Notes: generated by a model not told the origin, from the letters alone. A stretch of 64,000 bases of DNA from CAWBRY01 sp963791295 (GCA_963791295.1 CAWBRY010000004.1:372001-436000), one strand, 5' to 3'; positions 17,968-26,942 are shown, counted from the stretch's first letter. A program made the numbers and translations.

Positions 17968-18861
17968 CTATTCTACATCTACCTGCTTTTTGATGACCGA
18001 GCCTTCGCTGGCTTCCGGCAGGAACTTACGTTCGCGGATAAGGTATCCGTTTCCTTTCTCGCAGAAATGCACTTTGAGGTTTTCAATGCTGATGGGATTG
18101 CCGTCAGGTATATCGGCTATATTGCTGTGCAGGATATCGTGGCCATCTATGATGACTACCAGTCCACTGCCGATGGCTTCCATTTTGTTGCCACCCGTGA
18201 TGAGCATGCCGGTATCTTCTCCCAGTCCGATGCCAATGCAGCCCGGGTTGGTAGTCACGGCCTGTACGAGCCTTCCGAACCTTCCCCTTTTTTCAAAATG
18301 AGAATCGATGATCAGAGTAGAGATGAAACCCAGGCCGGTAGTGATCTTTACTTCTCCTTTGAGATGTGCTCTCTCCGCATTCCCTTCATAGATCATGGTA
18401 TTGCTCATCGCCATCGCGCCGGCGCTGGTCCCGGCAATGAGAAAATCTTCATTCAAATATCTCCTTTTCAAAATGGACAGGAATTCTGTGCCTCCATCGG
18501 TGGCGCTTAAACGCAATTGATTCCCACCCGTGAACATTACCGCATCGCAATTCCGGACTCTCTCCAAACTTGCTTCGTCCATCGCATCCTGGCGGGTTCG
18601 GATATGCATGACGCCAATATCAGTGCAGCCAATCCTTCCAAATGCATTGATGTAATTTTCACCTACTTCATAAGGGATCATCGAAGCGGTGGTGATCACT
18701 TCAATGCGTGCAGATGGTCCGCCGGCTTCCTTCACGACATGACGAAGAATGCCCAGCTCGATAAAATTCAGATTAGCACGTGGAAATTCGCCTGTTTCAA
18801 GATCGGTGCCCTTGTGTTCGGCTCCTCCTATGGTGATTAGTTTTCCTTTAGGTTCGCTCAT
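17968..18861 (-). CDS. cphB: Cyanophycinase
   Basis: The 297-residue peptidase S51 family enzyme cuts cyanophycin (multi-L-arginyl-poly-L-aspartate) into beta-Asp-Arg dipeptides. The nucleophile is Ser146 in AGTSAGAMAM. FTGGNQLRLSATDGGTEF (from about residue 110) and DSHFEKRGRFGRL carry the other family active-site positions. No signal peptide is seen, so it acts in the cytosol on stored polymer rather than on external polymer. It is third in a same-strand run: aminotransferase, permease, cphB, S9 peptidase, SGNH. Cyanophycin synthetase is divergent from the head of that run. An isoaspartyl dipeptidase to finish breakdown is not in the window. Confidence 0.93.
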   Translation of the reverse strand: MSEPKGKLITIGGAEHKGTDLETGEFPRANLNFIELGILRHVVKEAGGPSARIEVITTASMIPYEVGENYINAFGRIGCTDIGVMHIRTRQDAMDEASLERVRNCDAVMFTGGNQLRLSATDGGTEFLSILKRRYLNEDFLIAGTSAGAMAMSNTMIYEGNAERAHLKGEVKITTGLGFISTLIIDSHFEKRGRFGRLVQAVTTNPGCIGIGLGEDTGMLITGGNKMEAIGSGLVVIIDGHDILHSNIADIPDGNPISIENLKVHFCEKGNGYLIRERKFLPEASEGSVIKKQVDVE

Positions 18862-18908
18862 TCAATGGGTTGATTATCGCAAAAATAGTTCAAAAGAATT
18901 TAAACTCC

Positions 18909-20219
18909 TCACCGCGGTCGGCGGGTGAGATAATAAACGATCACTCCTGCTACCGCAATCAGTCCGCCGTAAATCGCAAACTCATTATGAATAAGCAGGA
19001 ACGCCCATATAGCGATGGACAATATGATAGGCAATGGATACAACCACATTTTGAAAGGCAAGGTGCCGGAACCAAATTTTCTTCTCAAAAGAATGACCCC
19101 GATTGATTGTGCAATGAATTGTACAACGATTCGCATGGCCAGAATGGCTGTAATCACTTGTGATAATTTGAACAACACGCTAAAGACCAGTCCCAGCCCA
19201 CATAAGATCAATAGCGATACGTACGGAAAATTCTTCGTCGGATGCAGCCTCCCGAAGATCTTAAGAAAATTTCCATCTATTGCAGCAGCATACGGAACCC
19301 TGGAATAGCCGAGGACCACAGAAAAAAGTGAAGACATGGCAATGCAAAGAATAAGGACGGTGACCAATACTGCAGCCCCATGCCCGTGCAGTTTTTCCAT
19401 GAAAGTACTCACCAGGTATTTATCGTCGGCTCTAACCGTATCCCAGGATATGACACCCATGACACTTATGTTCATTAATATGTATAGCAACGCAATTCCC
19501 GCAATAGATATGAAAATGCTCCTGGGAATATTTTTCTCGGGGTTTATTATCTCACCTCCGAGATGGCAAACATTGTAATAACCCAGGTAACTATATACGG
19601 TCTTCAGAGATCCATGTGCCACCGCAGCCCAGAAAGTAAATTGGAAAAACGATTCTTGCCCGATAGGCCAGACCTTGATGGAATGCTGCGCGTGAGTCAA
19701 TCCGCTGACAATGATCCAGCCAATAGTGCCGATGACAATACATCCGAATACAACTGAGATTTTTCCGATCGCTTCGATCTTCCGATATAAAAGGAGCAAC
19801 ACAAAAATGACTAACCCTGCTGACACGATCTTTTGTTGAACGGGATTCAGATCAACGATATAGGTTAAGTATTGCGCAAATCCGATCGCCGCAGAAGCCA
19901 CTACCAATGGGGCTTGTATGGCAGTTTGCCAAACAAATAAGAAACTCATCAGCTTACCGCCTTTTTCACCGTAAGCAATGCGATGGAAATTGTAGGTACC
20001 TCCGGCTAATGGATACTTAGCGCCCAATTCACTCCAGATCATTCCATCAGCAAAGGCTGTAAAAGCGCCAAAGATCCAGGCCCAGATAAATAAACCGTTG
20101 TTGAATTGGGCCACAACGATTGGCATCACCACAAAAGGCCCGATTCCCACCATGTCAATCATGTTGATGGAGGTGGCCTGCAATAAATTTATTTTACGGC
20201 TTAACTGTGGCGTGGACAA
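18909..20219 (-). CDS. APC family amino-acid permease
   Basis: The 436-residue protein has about 12 membrane helices. The N-terminus INLLQATSINMIDMVGIGPFV carries the unwound first-helix G-I-G-P motif typical of APC transporters. It is an inner-membrane transporter for amino acids or polyamines; substrate is not predictable. It sits between the class V aminotransferase and cphB (gaps of 56 and 47 nt), so it may import arginine/aspartate for polymer synthesis or export released products. The start is TTG at 20219; no better ATG exists before the first helix. Confidence 0.85.
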   Translation of the reverse strand: MSTPQLSRKINLLQATSINMIDMVGIGPFVVMPIVVAQFNNGLFIWAWIFGAFTAFADGMIWSELGAKYPLAGGTYNFHRIAYGEKGGKLMSFLFVWQTAIQAPLVVASAAIGFAQYLTYIVDLNPVQQKIVSAGLVIFVLLLLYRKIEAIGKISVVFGCIVIGTIGWIIVSGLTHAQHSIKVWPIGQESFFQFTFWAAVAHGSLKTVYSYLGYYNVCHLGGEIINPEKNIPRSIFISIAGIALLYILMNISVMGVISWDTVRADDKYLVSTFMEKLHGHGAAVLVTVLILCIAMSSLFSVVLGYSRVPYAAAIDGNFLKIFGRLHPTKNFPYVSLLILCGLGLVFSVLFKLSQVITAILAMRIVVQFIAQSIGVILLRRKFGSGTLPFKMWLYPLPIILSIAIWAFLLIHNEFAIYGGLIAVAGVIVYYLTRRPR

Positions 20220-20275
20220 ATTGGTGTTTTGGTTTTTATATCAACAGCTATTGTTCCATTCTGTTCAATCGACTA

Positions 20276-21595
20276 TTAACTCTTCGCAAATGCAGTAATT
20301 CCTTCTACCAGCACGTCCAGGTTCTTTAGAGTAGTGTACACATTCGGCGTTATCCGCACCCCATGGATGTTCTCCCAATCAATGGCTACTGTATGCACTT
20401 TGTATTTATCGAGCAGGAATGTATCTAATTCCCCTGGTTTCCTGCCTTCCACTCCAACATTACCAATAGCACAACCCCATTTTGGATGCAGGGAGGTATA
20501 TAACTTGACCTTTGGAATATCCCTCACTTTTTCCATCCAATAGTTTTTGAGATAATGGAGTCTCTTTTCCTTCCGTTCGCTACCGATCATTTCATGAAAT
20601 TCAATCGCCTTGCCAATGGCCTGCTCAATAAACATTGGTCGCGTGCCCAGGTTTTCAAATTTGCGAATATCATCCTTTAAAGGGTCATCGCTGGTGGCAA
20701 ATAGCGGATACAGATGTTTGATCCGGTTCTTCTTCACATATAATAAACCGCTACCAATGGGAGCATACAACCACTTATGCAAACTGGAAGCAAAATAATC
20801 TGCATCCAGGCTGGGGATGGTAAAATCAAAATGAGCGAAGCTGTGAGCCCCATCTACGATTACTTCAAGTCCCCTCTTATGCGCTTCCTGTGCAATTTTT
20901 CTCACAGGCAGGATCTGTCCATTCCAGTTGATGATATGCGTAACATGGACGGCTTTGGTCTTTGATGAGAATGCATTTACATATTGGCTGACCAGGTAAT
21001 TCTCATCTTCGCTGGGTAATTCCAGGTTTACCCAAACCATTTTTATCCCATCACGTAATTCCCTTTGTTTATACGCATTAATAATATTTGGATAATCCTG
21101 TTTCGAAGCGACTACCTCATCGCCAGCCTTCAATTGCAAACCAAAGATCACTGTCTCCAATCCCTCCGATGAATTCCGGTTGATAGCGATCTCTTCTGCA
21201 TCACATCCAGCCATGGTAGCCATATCCTTTCGTAAAGGCTCTCTGCCCTGGTCCAGGATCCTCCACATATAATAGCTCGGAGCTTCATTGGAATAATCAT
21301 AGTATCGCTTCATTGCATCCTGCACTGTCTTTGGCGCGGGACTAACTCCACCGTTGTTTAAGTTGATCAGGGATGTAGATACCGTAAAGGACTGTTGAAT
21401 ATAATACCAAAAGTCTTCCTCACCTGCTAATTCCATGGAAGAAATGCCTTCCGCATTTCTCAACGCTCTATCCAAATTTCTGCTCCAGGAAGGTTGGACC
21501 AGCGAACTGAAAAAAGCAGTTGCCGAAAAAGCGCCCACGTTTTTCAAAAAACGCCGCCGTTCATTTGCTTGTTTCGCGTGATTTTGTATCGCCAT
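20276..21595 (-). CDS. Class V aminotransferase-like PLP enzyme with Tat signal
   Basis: The ATG at 21595, preceded by AAAGG, gives 439 residues starting MAIQNHAKQANERRRFLKNV. The RRRFLK twin-arginine motif and following hydrophobic stretch indicate Tat export of a folded, cofactor-loaded enzyme to the periplasm. The fold-type I PLP enzyme has the Schiff-base Lys274 in FASSLHKWLY and the cofactor Asp in VIVDGAHSF. It resembles isopenicillin-N epimerase/cysteine desulfurase-like members; its reaction is unknown. It heads the operon with the permease and cphB, and is divergent from cphA. A longer frame begins at 21649, but the Tat motif placement and ribosome site favour 21595. Confidence 0.85.
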   Translation of the reverse strand: MAIQNHAKQANERRRFLKNVGAFSATAFFSSLVQPSWSRNLDRALRNAEGISSMELAGEEDFWYYIQQSFTVSTSLINLNNGGVSPAPKTVQDAMKRYYDYSNEAPSYYMWRILDQGREPLRKDMATMAGCDAEEIAINRNSSEGLETVIFGLQLKAGDEVVASKQDYPNIINAYKQRELRDGIKMVWVNLELPSEDENYLVSQYVNAFSSKTKAVHVTHIINWNGQILPVRKIAQEAHKRGLEVIVDGAHSFAHFDFTIPSLDADYFASSLHKWLYAPIGSGLLYVKKNRIKHLYPLFATSDDPLKDDIRKFENLGTRPMFIEQAIGKAIEFHEMIGSERKEKRLHYLKNYWMEKVRDIPKVKLYTSLHPKWGCAIGNVGVEGRKPGELDTFLLDKYKVHTVAIDWENIHGVRITPNVYTTLKNLDVLVEGITAFAKS

Positions 21596-21667
21596 AATTA
21601 CCTTTTTATAAATGTAACAAAATTCAGGATGAGGGCAGGGCATTAGCATCCCATCTCACTGGGTGCA

Positions 21668-21692
21668 TTGCCAGAACTCAGTTGGCTGGCAA
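21668..21692. promoter_or_regulatory. Dyad in the divergent cphA promoter region
   Basis: A perfect 7-bp inverted repeat, TTGCCAG (21668-21674) and CTGGCAA (21686-21692), lies between the divergent aminotransferase and cphA genes, 51 nt before the cphA ATG. It is not followed by a T run on the cphA side, so it looks more like a regulator site than a terminator. Its function is not proven. Confidence 0.4.
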
Positions 21693-21743
21693 ATCAAAAA
21701 AAACTAACTTCCAATTTATCGCTGAAGGCATAAAAATGATTGT

Positions 21744-24386
21744 ATGAAAATATTGGAGATTAAAGTGCTGAAGGGTCCTAACTATTGGAGTGTTCGCCGG
21801 GCCAAGTTAATTCAGATGAAGCTGGACCTCGAAGAAATGGAACAAAGACCTACTAATGCTATTGCAGGATTCAGGGAACGGTTGGAAAAGACTTTCCCTA
21901 CGATGATTGAACACCGTTGCAGTGAAGGCATGGTCGGTGGTTTTTTTAAAAGAGTGGAAGAAGGCACGTGGATGGGGCATGTGATCGAACATATTGCCCT
22001 TGAACTTCAAACGCTGGCAGGGATGGATGTGGGCTTTGGAAGGACCCGCACTCCCGAGGGAGAAAAGGAAGGTGTTTATTATGTTGTCTTTAATTATATG
22101 GAAGAAGATGCCGGCGTGTATGCTGCACGCGCTTCTGTCCAAATCGCGCAAGCTCTGGCAGATGGGACTGAATATAACCTGGCGGCAGATATCCAGCGGT
22201 TAAGGGAAATTCGCGAGGATACCCGGCTCGGCCCTTCAACAGGATGCATTGTGGAGGAAGCTGCCAAAAGAAATATTCCTTTCATACGCCTGAACAAACA
22301 ATCACTTGTTCAATTAGGTTATGGTGTCAATCAAAAAAGAATTCGGGCTACGATTGCTTCAACCACTTCCAATATTGCCGTGGATATCGCCTGTGATAAG
22401 GAAGAAACCAAGATGCTATTAGAGGCCGCCGAGATTCCCGTACCTCGCGGCACTGTAGCGAGAACAGAAGAAGGTTTGAAAGAAGCAATAGAAAGATTTT
22501 CTTATCCTCTCGTCATAAAACCAATAGATGGGAATCATGGCAAAGGCAACACAACCAATATTAATACATGGGAGCAGGCTAAAAAAGCCTTTGAGGCCGC
22601 TCAAAGCTATAGCCGAAGTGTAATTGTTGAGAAGTACATCACCGGTTACGATTTTCGCTGCCTGGTCATCAACTATAAATTTATCTGCGCTGCCCTCAGA
22701 ACTCCGGCTTCTGTCGTTGGTGATGGAGAACATTCAATTCAGTGGTTAGTTGACGAGACAAATAAGGACCCGCGTCGTGGATATGGCCATGAAAGAGTGT
22801 TGACGCAGATCACAGTGGATCAGTTTACTCAGAAAATGTTGGATGATGCAGGGATTACATTGGAAACAATACCTAGCAAAGGAGAGAGAGTGCTGTTAAA
22901 ACCTACTGCTAATCTTTCAACAGGCGGCACATCCAGTGATGTGACTGACGAAGTCCATCCGGCTAACATCGTTATGCTGGAACGTATTGCCAGAATTGTT
23001 GGCCTGGATATATGCGGTGTCGATATAATGGCAGCTGATCTGCGTACACCTGTTTCCGAAAATGGCGGAGCTATCCTGGAAGTAAATGCAGCTCCGGGAT
23101 TTCGCATGCATATTGACCCTGCTGAAGGCTTACCAAGAAATGCGGCCGAGCCGGTGGTAGACATGTTATTTCCGCGAGGCAGCATCGGAAGGATTCCCAT
23201 CATTGCAATTACCGGGACCAATGGAAAAACGACGACGACTCGTCTGACAGCACATATCGCGAAAAGTGCCGGGAAGAAAGTAGGCTACACTACCAGTGAC
23301 GGAGTTTATATTCAGAACCAACTCATGATGAAAGGAGATTGCACCGGCCCAATCAGCTCCACGTTCGTACTTAAAGATCCTACAGTAGATTTTGCCGTGT
23401 TGGAATGTGCCCGTGGTGGCATCCTCAAATCCGGACTCGCATTTCAGAATTGTGAAGTGGCTGTCGTAACCAATGTAGCTGCTGACCATATTGGCCTGGG
23501 AGGCATTCATAGTGTACAACAAATGGCCAAGGTAAAAGCGGTGGTACCAGAAACTGTTTTTCCACATGGCTACGCTGTGCTGAATGCTGATGATGACCTC
23601 GTATATAAAATGAAGGATGGGCTGAACTGCAATATTGCACTTTTTAGCATGGATGAAAATAATCCGCGGATCAGGGATCATGCTGCAGCTAACGGATTAT
23701 CCTGCGTATTTGAAAATGGATATGTCACGATCATGAAAGGTGGTTGGAAGATCAGGGTAATGTCTGTAAAAAACATTCCTCTCACCTACGAAGGGAAGGC
23801 GATTCATAATGTCAACAATTGCCTGCCTGCTGTCTTGGCTTCCTATTTATTCCGGGACATTACCATTGAAGACATTCGAATTGGGCTGCAAACCTTTGTG
23901 CCATCTGAAACCCTGACGCCGGGCAGGTTGAATTTTTTCCACTTCAGGACCTTTACCATGCTGGCCGATTTTGCACATAATCCACACGGCCTAAAATTGC
24001 TTTGCGATTTTATCAGCAAGCTGGATTATCAAACTCGTATTGGGGTTATCAGTGGCACCGGCGACAGAAGGGATGAGGATATCCGGGAATTAGGTGAGAT
24101 CTCGGCTCAATATTTTGACCAGATCATCATCCGTTGTGACCGGAATCTGCGAGGCCGGACAGCCGAGGATATTATCCGATTGCTCAAGGAAGGTATTGAA
24201 AGAATAAATCCGAACATACCGACGACCACGATCGCTGATGAAAACGAAGCGCTGGAACACATTTTTGCAAATCCTGTTCCCGGAGCATTATATACAATTA
24301 TGTGCGATGTAGTTCCGGGGGCACTGGCTAAGATCAGGGAGCTGAAGGAAAGGGAAGAAAAGCAAAAGTCCGTGGCTTTGAACTAG
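21744..24386 (+). CDS. cphA: Cyanophycin synthetase
   Basis: This enzyme polymerises aspartate and arginine into cyanophycin with ATP, in the cytosol. The 880-residue length is normal. The three expected modules are present: an N-terminal domain (MKILEIKVLKGPNYWSVRR); an ATP-grasp module (about 215-475) with VIKPIDGNHGKG, which adds the Asp backbone; and a Mur-ligase-like module with P-loop ITGTNGKTTTT (about 489-499) plus KGDCTGPISS and LECARGGILKSGL, which adds Arg. No truncation or missing motif is seen. It is divergent from the operon carrying cphB and a permease, so synthesis and breakdown are genetically linked. A short dyad precedes it. Confidence 0.95.
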   Translation: MKILEIKVLKGPNYWSVRRAKLIQMKLDLEEMEQRPTNAIAGFRERLEKTFPTMIEHRCSEGMVGGFFKRVEEGTWMGHVIEHIALELQTLAGMDVGFGRTRTPEGEKEGVYYVVFNYMEEDAGVYAARASVQIAQALADGTEYNLAADIQRLREIREDTRLGPSTGCIVEEAAKRNIPFIRLNKQSLVQLGYGVNQKRIRATIASTTSNIAVDIACDKEETKMLLEAAEIPVPRGTVARTEEGLKEAIERFSYPLVIKPIDGNHGKGNTTNINTWEQAKKAFEAAQSYSRSVIVEKYITGYDFRCLVINYKFICAALRTPASVVGDGEHSIQWLVDETNKDPRRGYGHERVLTQITVDQFTQKMLDDAGITLETIPSKGERVLLKPTANLSTGGTSSDVTDEVHPANIVMLERIARIVGLDICGVDIMAADLRTPVSENGGAILEVNAAPGFRMHIDPAEGLPRNAAEPVVDMLFPRGSIGRIPIIAITGTNGKTTTTRLTAHIAKSAGKKVGYTTSDGVYIQNQLMMKGDCTGPISSTFVLKDPTVDFAVLECARGGILKSGLAFQNCEVAVVTNVAADHIGLGGIHSVQQMAKVKAVVPETVFPHGYAVLNADDDLVYKMKDGLNCNIALFSMDENNPRIRDHAAANGLSCVFENGYVTIMKGGWKIRVMSVKNIPLTYEGKAIHNVNNCLPAVLASYLFRDITIEDIRIGLQTFVPSETLTPGRLNFFHFRTFTMLADFAHNPHGLKLLCDFISKLDYQTRIGVISGTGDRRDEDIRELGEISAQYFDQIIIRCDRNLRGRTAEDIIRLLKEGIERINPNIPTTTIADENEALEHIFANPVPGALYTIMCDVVPGALAKIRELKEREEKQKSVALN

Positions 24387-24427
24387 CATCTTCCTAAACT
24401 CCATTTGGCATAGAAAGCGTCAAGGCG

Positions 24428-24435
24428 TATTTTTG
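24428..24435 (+). promoter_or_regulatory. -7 element for tRNA-Gln
   Basis: TATTTTTG fits TAnnTTTG exactly and ends 17 nt before the first base of the tRNA. Confidence 0.5.
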
Positions 24436-24452
24436 CAAACCAATTTATGTAT

Positions 24453-24523
24453 TGACCCATGGTGTAATGGTAACACTACTGATTTTGGTTCAGTCATTTA
24501 AGGTTCGAATCCTTATGGGTCAA
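24453..24523 (+). tRNA. tRNA-Gln (anticodon UUG)
   Basis: The 71-nt cloverleaf folds cleanly. The acceptor stem is TGACCCA/TGGGTCA, the anticodon stem ACTGA/TCAGT closes the loop TTTTGGT with anticodon TTG, and the T arm TAAGG-TTCGAAT-CCTTA is canonical. The discriminator is A, and CCA is not encoded. It reads CAA (and CAG by wobble). A -7 element precedes it and a terminator-like hairpin follows at 24558-24580. No other tRNA is nearby. Confidence 0.95.
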
Positions 24524-24557
24524 CAGATTACCGGTACAGTGCGCGAATAGCTTCATC

Positions 24558-24580
24558 ATTCCCGTGTGCGGGTAATTTTT
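24558..24580 (+). terminator. Terminator after tRNA-Gln
   Basis: CCCG-TGTG-CGGG forms a short GC-rich hairpin (extended by ATT/AAT with one bulge), followed by five T. It is about 35 nt after the tRNA 3' end. Confidence 0.6.
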
Positions 24581-24651
24581 GCCAGTCCTTTGTATCTTAC
24601 ATAGGACTTTTTATTTGTAGCAGGAATCCTTCTTTCAAAAAATTTTATTGT

Positions 24652-25545
24652 ATGCCGTCTATCCATCATTCCAAAGCCTTTTTTCTTGTGGTTTTGCTTT
24701 TTGTTCTCACAAACAACAGTAGTGCACAAAAAGAATTTCCTATTTGGCCTGATAAGGCTCCGGGTTCAGAGAAGTGGGACTGGCATGAACAAACGGATAC
24801 CACGGCATGGCCAAATGATCCGCTTGTTTTCAATGTTTCGCAACCCACGCTAACTTTCTTTCCCGCGCAACCGCCTGTTGCGAACGGAGCTGCAGTGATC
24901 ATTTGTCCGGGGGGCGCTTTTTATTATTTACACATCAACACTGAGGGTACGGATATAGCAAAATGGTTGAATAAGAAAGGTGTCTCCGCATTTGTGTTGA
25001 AGTACAGGCTGGTTCATTGTGAAACGAATTTTCCTGTGAAAGAAAGAAATGAGAAAAGAAAGGATAGCGCAGGCTTTGCAAAATTGGTTACCCCTGTAGT
25101 TCCGTTAGGAATTTCAGATGCGCGCCAAGCCCTTGCATATGTCCGCCAAAGAGCAGCTACGTTTGGCGTGTCCCCAACCAAGATCGGTATTATTGGATTT
25201 TCTGCCGGGGGTACGCTTGCGACAGCAGCCGCTTTTGATTACAACAGTGAAAACCGGCCTGATTTTATTGTGCCCATTTATCCTTACGTGCCTCCTTCAT
25301 TTGCGCTAAAAATGGTCACCGGTACGCCGCCTATGTTTATTGCGGCGGCTACTGATGATGAATATCACCTGGTGCCGATGAGCATAAACTTATATAACAA
25401 GTGGTTGGAGTCTGGCCATTCGGCAGAACTTCATATTTATTCAAAGGGAGGTCATGGATTTGGCATGAATCAACAGCATCTACCTTCAGACAGTTGGATA
25501 GAACGCCTCGGTGATTGGCTCCAGGTACAGGGAATCATAAAATAA
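24652..25545 (+). CDS. Exported alpha/beta-hydrolase, acetyl-esterase-like
   Basis: The 297-residue protein has a signal peptide (MPSIHHSKAFFLVVLLFVLTNNSSA). The catalytic Ser184 lies in GFSAGG, with Asp in AAATDDEYH and His in KGGHGFG. CPGGAFYYL carries the oxyanion-hole HGG-type turn. The opening FPIWPDKAPGS and the whole plan resemble BD-FAE/xylan acetylesterase-type enzymes that remove acetyl groups from plant polysaccharides. It acts in the periplasm or outside. No glycoside hydrolase or SusCD pair is adjacent, so a defined polysaccharide locus is not supported. Confidence 0.85.
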   Translation: MPSIHHSKAFFLVVLLFVLTNNSSAQKEFPIWPDKAPGSEKWDWHEQTDTTAWPNDPLVFNVSQPTLTFFPAQPPVANGAAVIICPGGAFYYLHINTEGTDIAKWLNKKGVSAFVLKYRLVHCETNFPVKERNEKRKDSAGFAKLVTPVVPLGISDARQALAYVRQRAATFGVSPTKIGIIGFSAGGTLATAAAFDYNSENRPDFIVPIYPYVPPSFALKMVTGTPPMFIAAATDDEYHLVPMSINLYNKWLESGHSAELHIYSKGGHGFGMNQQHLPSDSWIERLGDWLQVQGIIK

Positions 25546-25556
25546 ATAAGAGCACC

Positions 25557-26147
25557 TTACCGGCTACCTATTGATTTCGTCACGATTATTTTTTCCATTT
25601 GAGAAAAAGTAGCTGATTGAATTTGCAAAATGTACACCCCTGCATTGATTTCTGCAGTGTTCCACTCGATCGAATGTTCCCCTTCTTCAAAAACCTCATC
25701 AGCAAGTGTTTTCAAACAAACGCCGCTCGGATCAAAGATCTTCAGGGTAACTTTCTCTGCGAGTTGAAGAGAAAATGAAATAGTTGTTGATTGAGAAATA
25801 GGATTAAAAGAAACGTTTGCAATGAGGGGTTCACTGTCTGTTTCATTTTTTGCTGTTAGAAAACTGCAAAGAGGCGCGCAGCCGGGCGGAACAGGGCGCA
25901 CTCTGCAATTGCAACCCGTAGAGATTGGCTTACAACGACCATCGACGCACGTATAGAACAGGGGGCACCGGCGAAATGGACTACAGGTTCGGGCATTTTC
26001 AGATTCCGCGGCGCTTTGCGCATTAGAATTTGCTGTTACGTTTTGCGCGTTGGTAGATGTTGCCGCAACACAAAACACTATTGTAATAAAGGTAAAAGCC
26101 TGCCTCAAGAAGAGACAGGGAAGCGACTTCTTAAATTGTTTTTTCAT
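25557..26147 (-). CDS. Small Cys-rich exported protein with type IX sorting domain
   Basis: The 196-residue protein has a signal peptide ending near STNAQ. An eight-cysteine segment follows (about residues 55-93: CSPFRRC, CVDGRC, GCNCR, GCAPLC). The C-terminal 80 residues form a type A type IX sorting domain (NPISQSTTISFSL, LKIFDPSGVCLKTL, INAGVYILQI). After sorting, only a short disulfide-rich knot would remain at the cell surface or outside. Its function is unknown; size and cysteine pattern recall small secreted binding or inhibitor domains. It starts 20 nt after the lipoprotein gene, so the two are likely cotranscribed. Confidence 0.75.
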   Translation of the reverse strand: MKKQFKKSLPCLFLRQAFTFITIVFCVAATSTNAQNVTANSNAQSAAESENARTCSPFRRCPLFYTCVDGRCKPISTGCNCRVRPVPPGCAPLCSFLTAKNETDSEPLIANVSFNPISQSTTISFSLQLAEKVTLKIFDPSGVCLKTLADEVFEEGEHSIEWNTAEINAGVYILQIQSATFSQMEKIIVTKSIGSR

Positions 26148-26167
26148 TTTATTTAATTTGGGTGATT

Positions 26168-26791
26168 TTATTTGGTTTGGCCTGCAAGTATCGGTTGGTT
26201 TGGAATTTTGTTGTATCCATAATCCAATATTGTCGCGGATGCTTGCCTCAACCCAGTGGAGACGTCCGATAACCTGACCCAGCCATAATGAATATCAGCC
26301 ACAGTACTAAGTTTAAGTCCCAAATAGGCTGTGTCATGATTCCAAATTACACCGGGCGGATTTAGGTTTGCAGCACTCGGCCACCAGGTTGCAGATGAAC
26401 TGTCGATAACTGCAAGTGAATCTAAAATATTGATGCCTCCGCCAGTCGTTGCCAATGCATTGCCGCTCCTGCTGGTAGCAATCTCTACACCCGTCATATT
26501 AAAACCGCTCCTGCTTATGCCAGCAAATACATAAATCTTAAAATCCTCTGTTCCATCTTTATCCATGTCTAGATTATAATACTTCGTCATACCCCCGGAC
26601 AAAGATGAAGGCCAGATCACGGAAATTGTAGTATCAGGGTTCACATCTGTATAGACAATCAGTGAACCACCTGGAGGTGTATTCGAAGGTTTTGCGTCTT
26701 TACTGCAACTGCCATTAAGAAGCAGGATAGTAATAGCAAATATTTCCATGGCAACGAAGCCAGGGAATTTTTTGATTATTTGTTCGTGCAT
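26168..26791 (-). CDS. Hypothetical lipoprotein
   Basis: The 207-residue protein has a hydrophobic N-terminus ending in a lipobox-like LNGSC, so it is probably a lipoprotein. The body contains DMDKDGTEDF, a DxDxDG calcium-binding-like loop seen in many extracellular Bacteroidota proteins. SYA-type beta-rich sequence follows, ending in HYGWVRLSD and ILDYGYNKIPNQPILAGQ. HYGWVRL with a nearby GY.....I.AGQ ending is typical of small surface proteins of this phylum with no assigned role. It is upstream of, and likely cotranscribed with, the Cys-rich type IX cargo gene. Confidence 0.65.
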   Translation of the reverse strand: MHEQIIKKFPGFVAMEIFAITILLLNGSCSKDAKPSNTPPGGSLIVYTDVNPDTTISVIWPSSLSGGMTKYYNLDMDKDGTEDFKIYVFAGISRSGFNMTGVEIATSRSGNALATTGGGINILDSLAVIDSSSATWWPSAANLNPPGVIWNHDTAYLGLKLSTVADIHYGWVRLSDVSTGLRQASATILDYGYNKIPNQPILAGQTK

Positions 26792-26848
26792 ATTTTATAA
26801 ATGAATAAGTTTTGATGCTATAAAGCTCCTCTTAATCTGGAACCAGGC

Positions 26849-26868
26849 AACTGCATAAACATGCAGGT
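26849..26868. promoter_or_regulatory. Operator-like dyad, copy 1
   Basis: It contains a perfect dyad CTGCAT-AAAC-ATGCAG (26851-26866). The 20-bp unit shares 16 positions with copy 2 at 26901-26920, and the two centres are 52 bp apart, about five helical turns. It lies upstream of the sensor kinase. Confidence 0.5.
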
Positions 26869-26900
26869 AGAAGGAGCAAATGCCTGCTTATTGCCCTAAT

Positions 26901-26920
26901 ACCTGCATAGTCATGCGGGT
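26901..26920. promoter_or_regulatory. Operator-like dyad, copy 2
   Basis: ACCTGCAT-AGTC-ATGCGGGT is a near-perfect dyad with one mismatch. It ends 22 bp before the -7 element of the sensor gene, an activator-type position. It is enclosed by a longer perfect inverted repeat, TTGCCCTA (26891-26898) and TAGGGCAA (26931-26938). Confidence 0.5.
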
Positions 26921-26942
26921 CATTTATTGATAGGGCAAAAGC

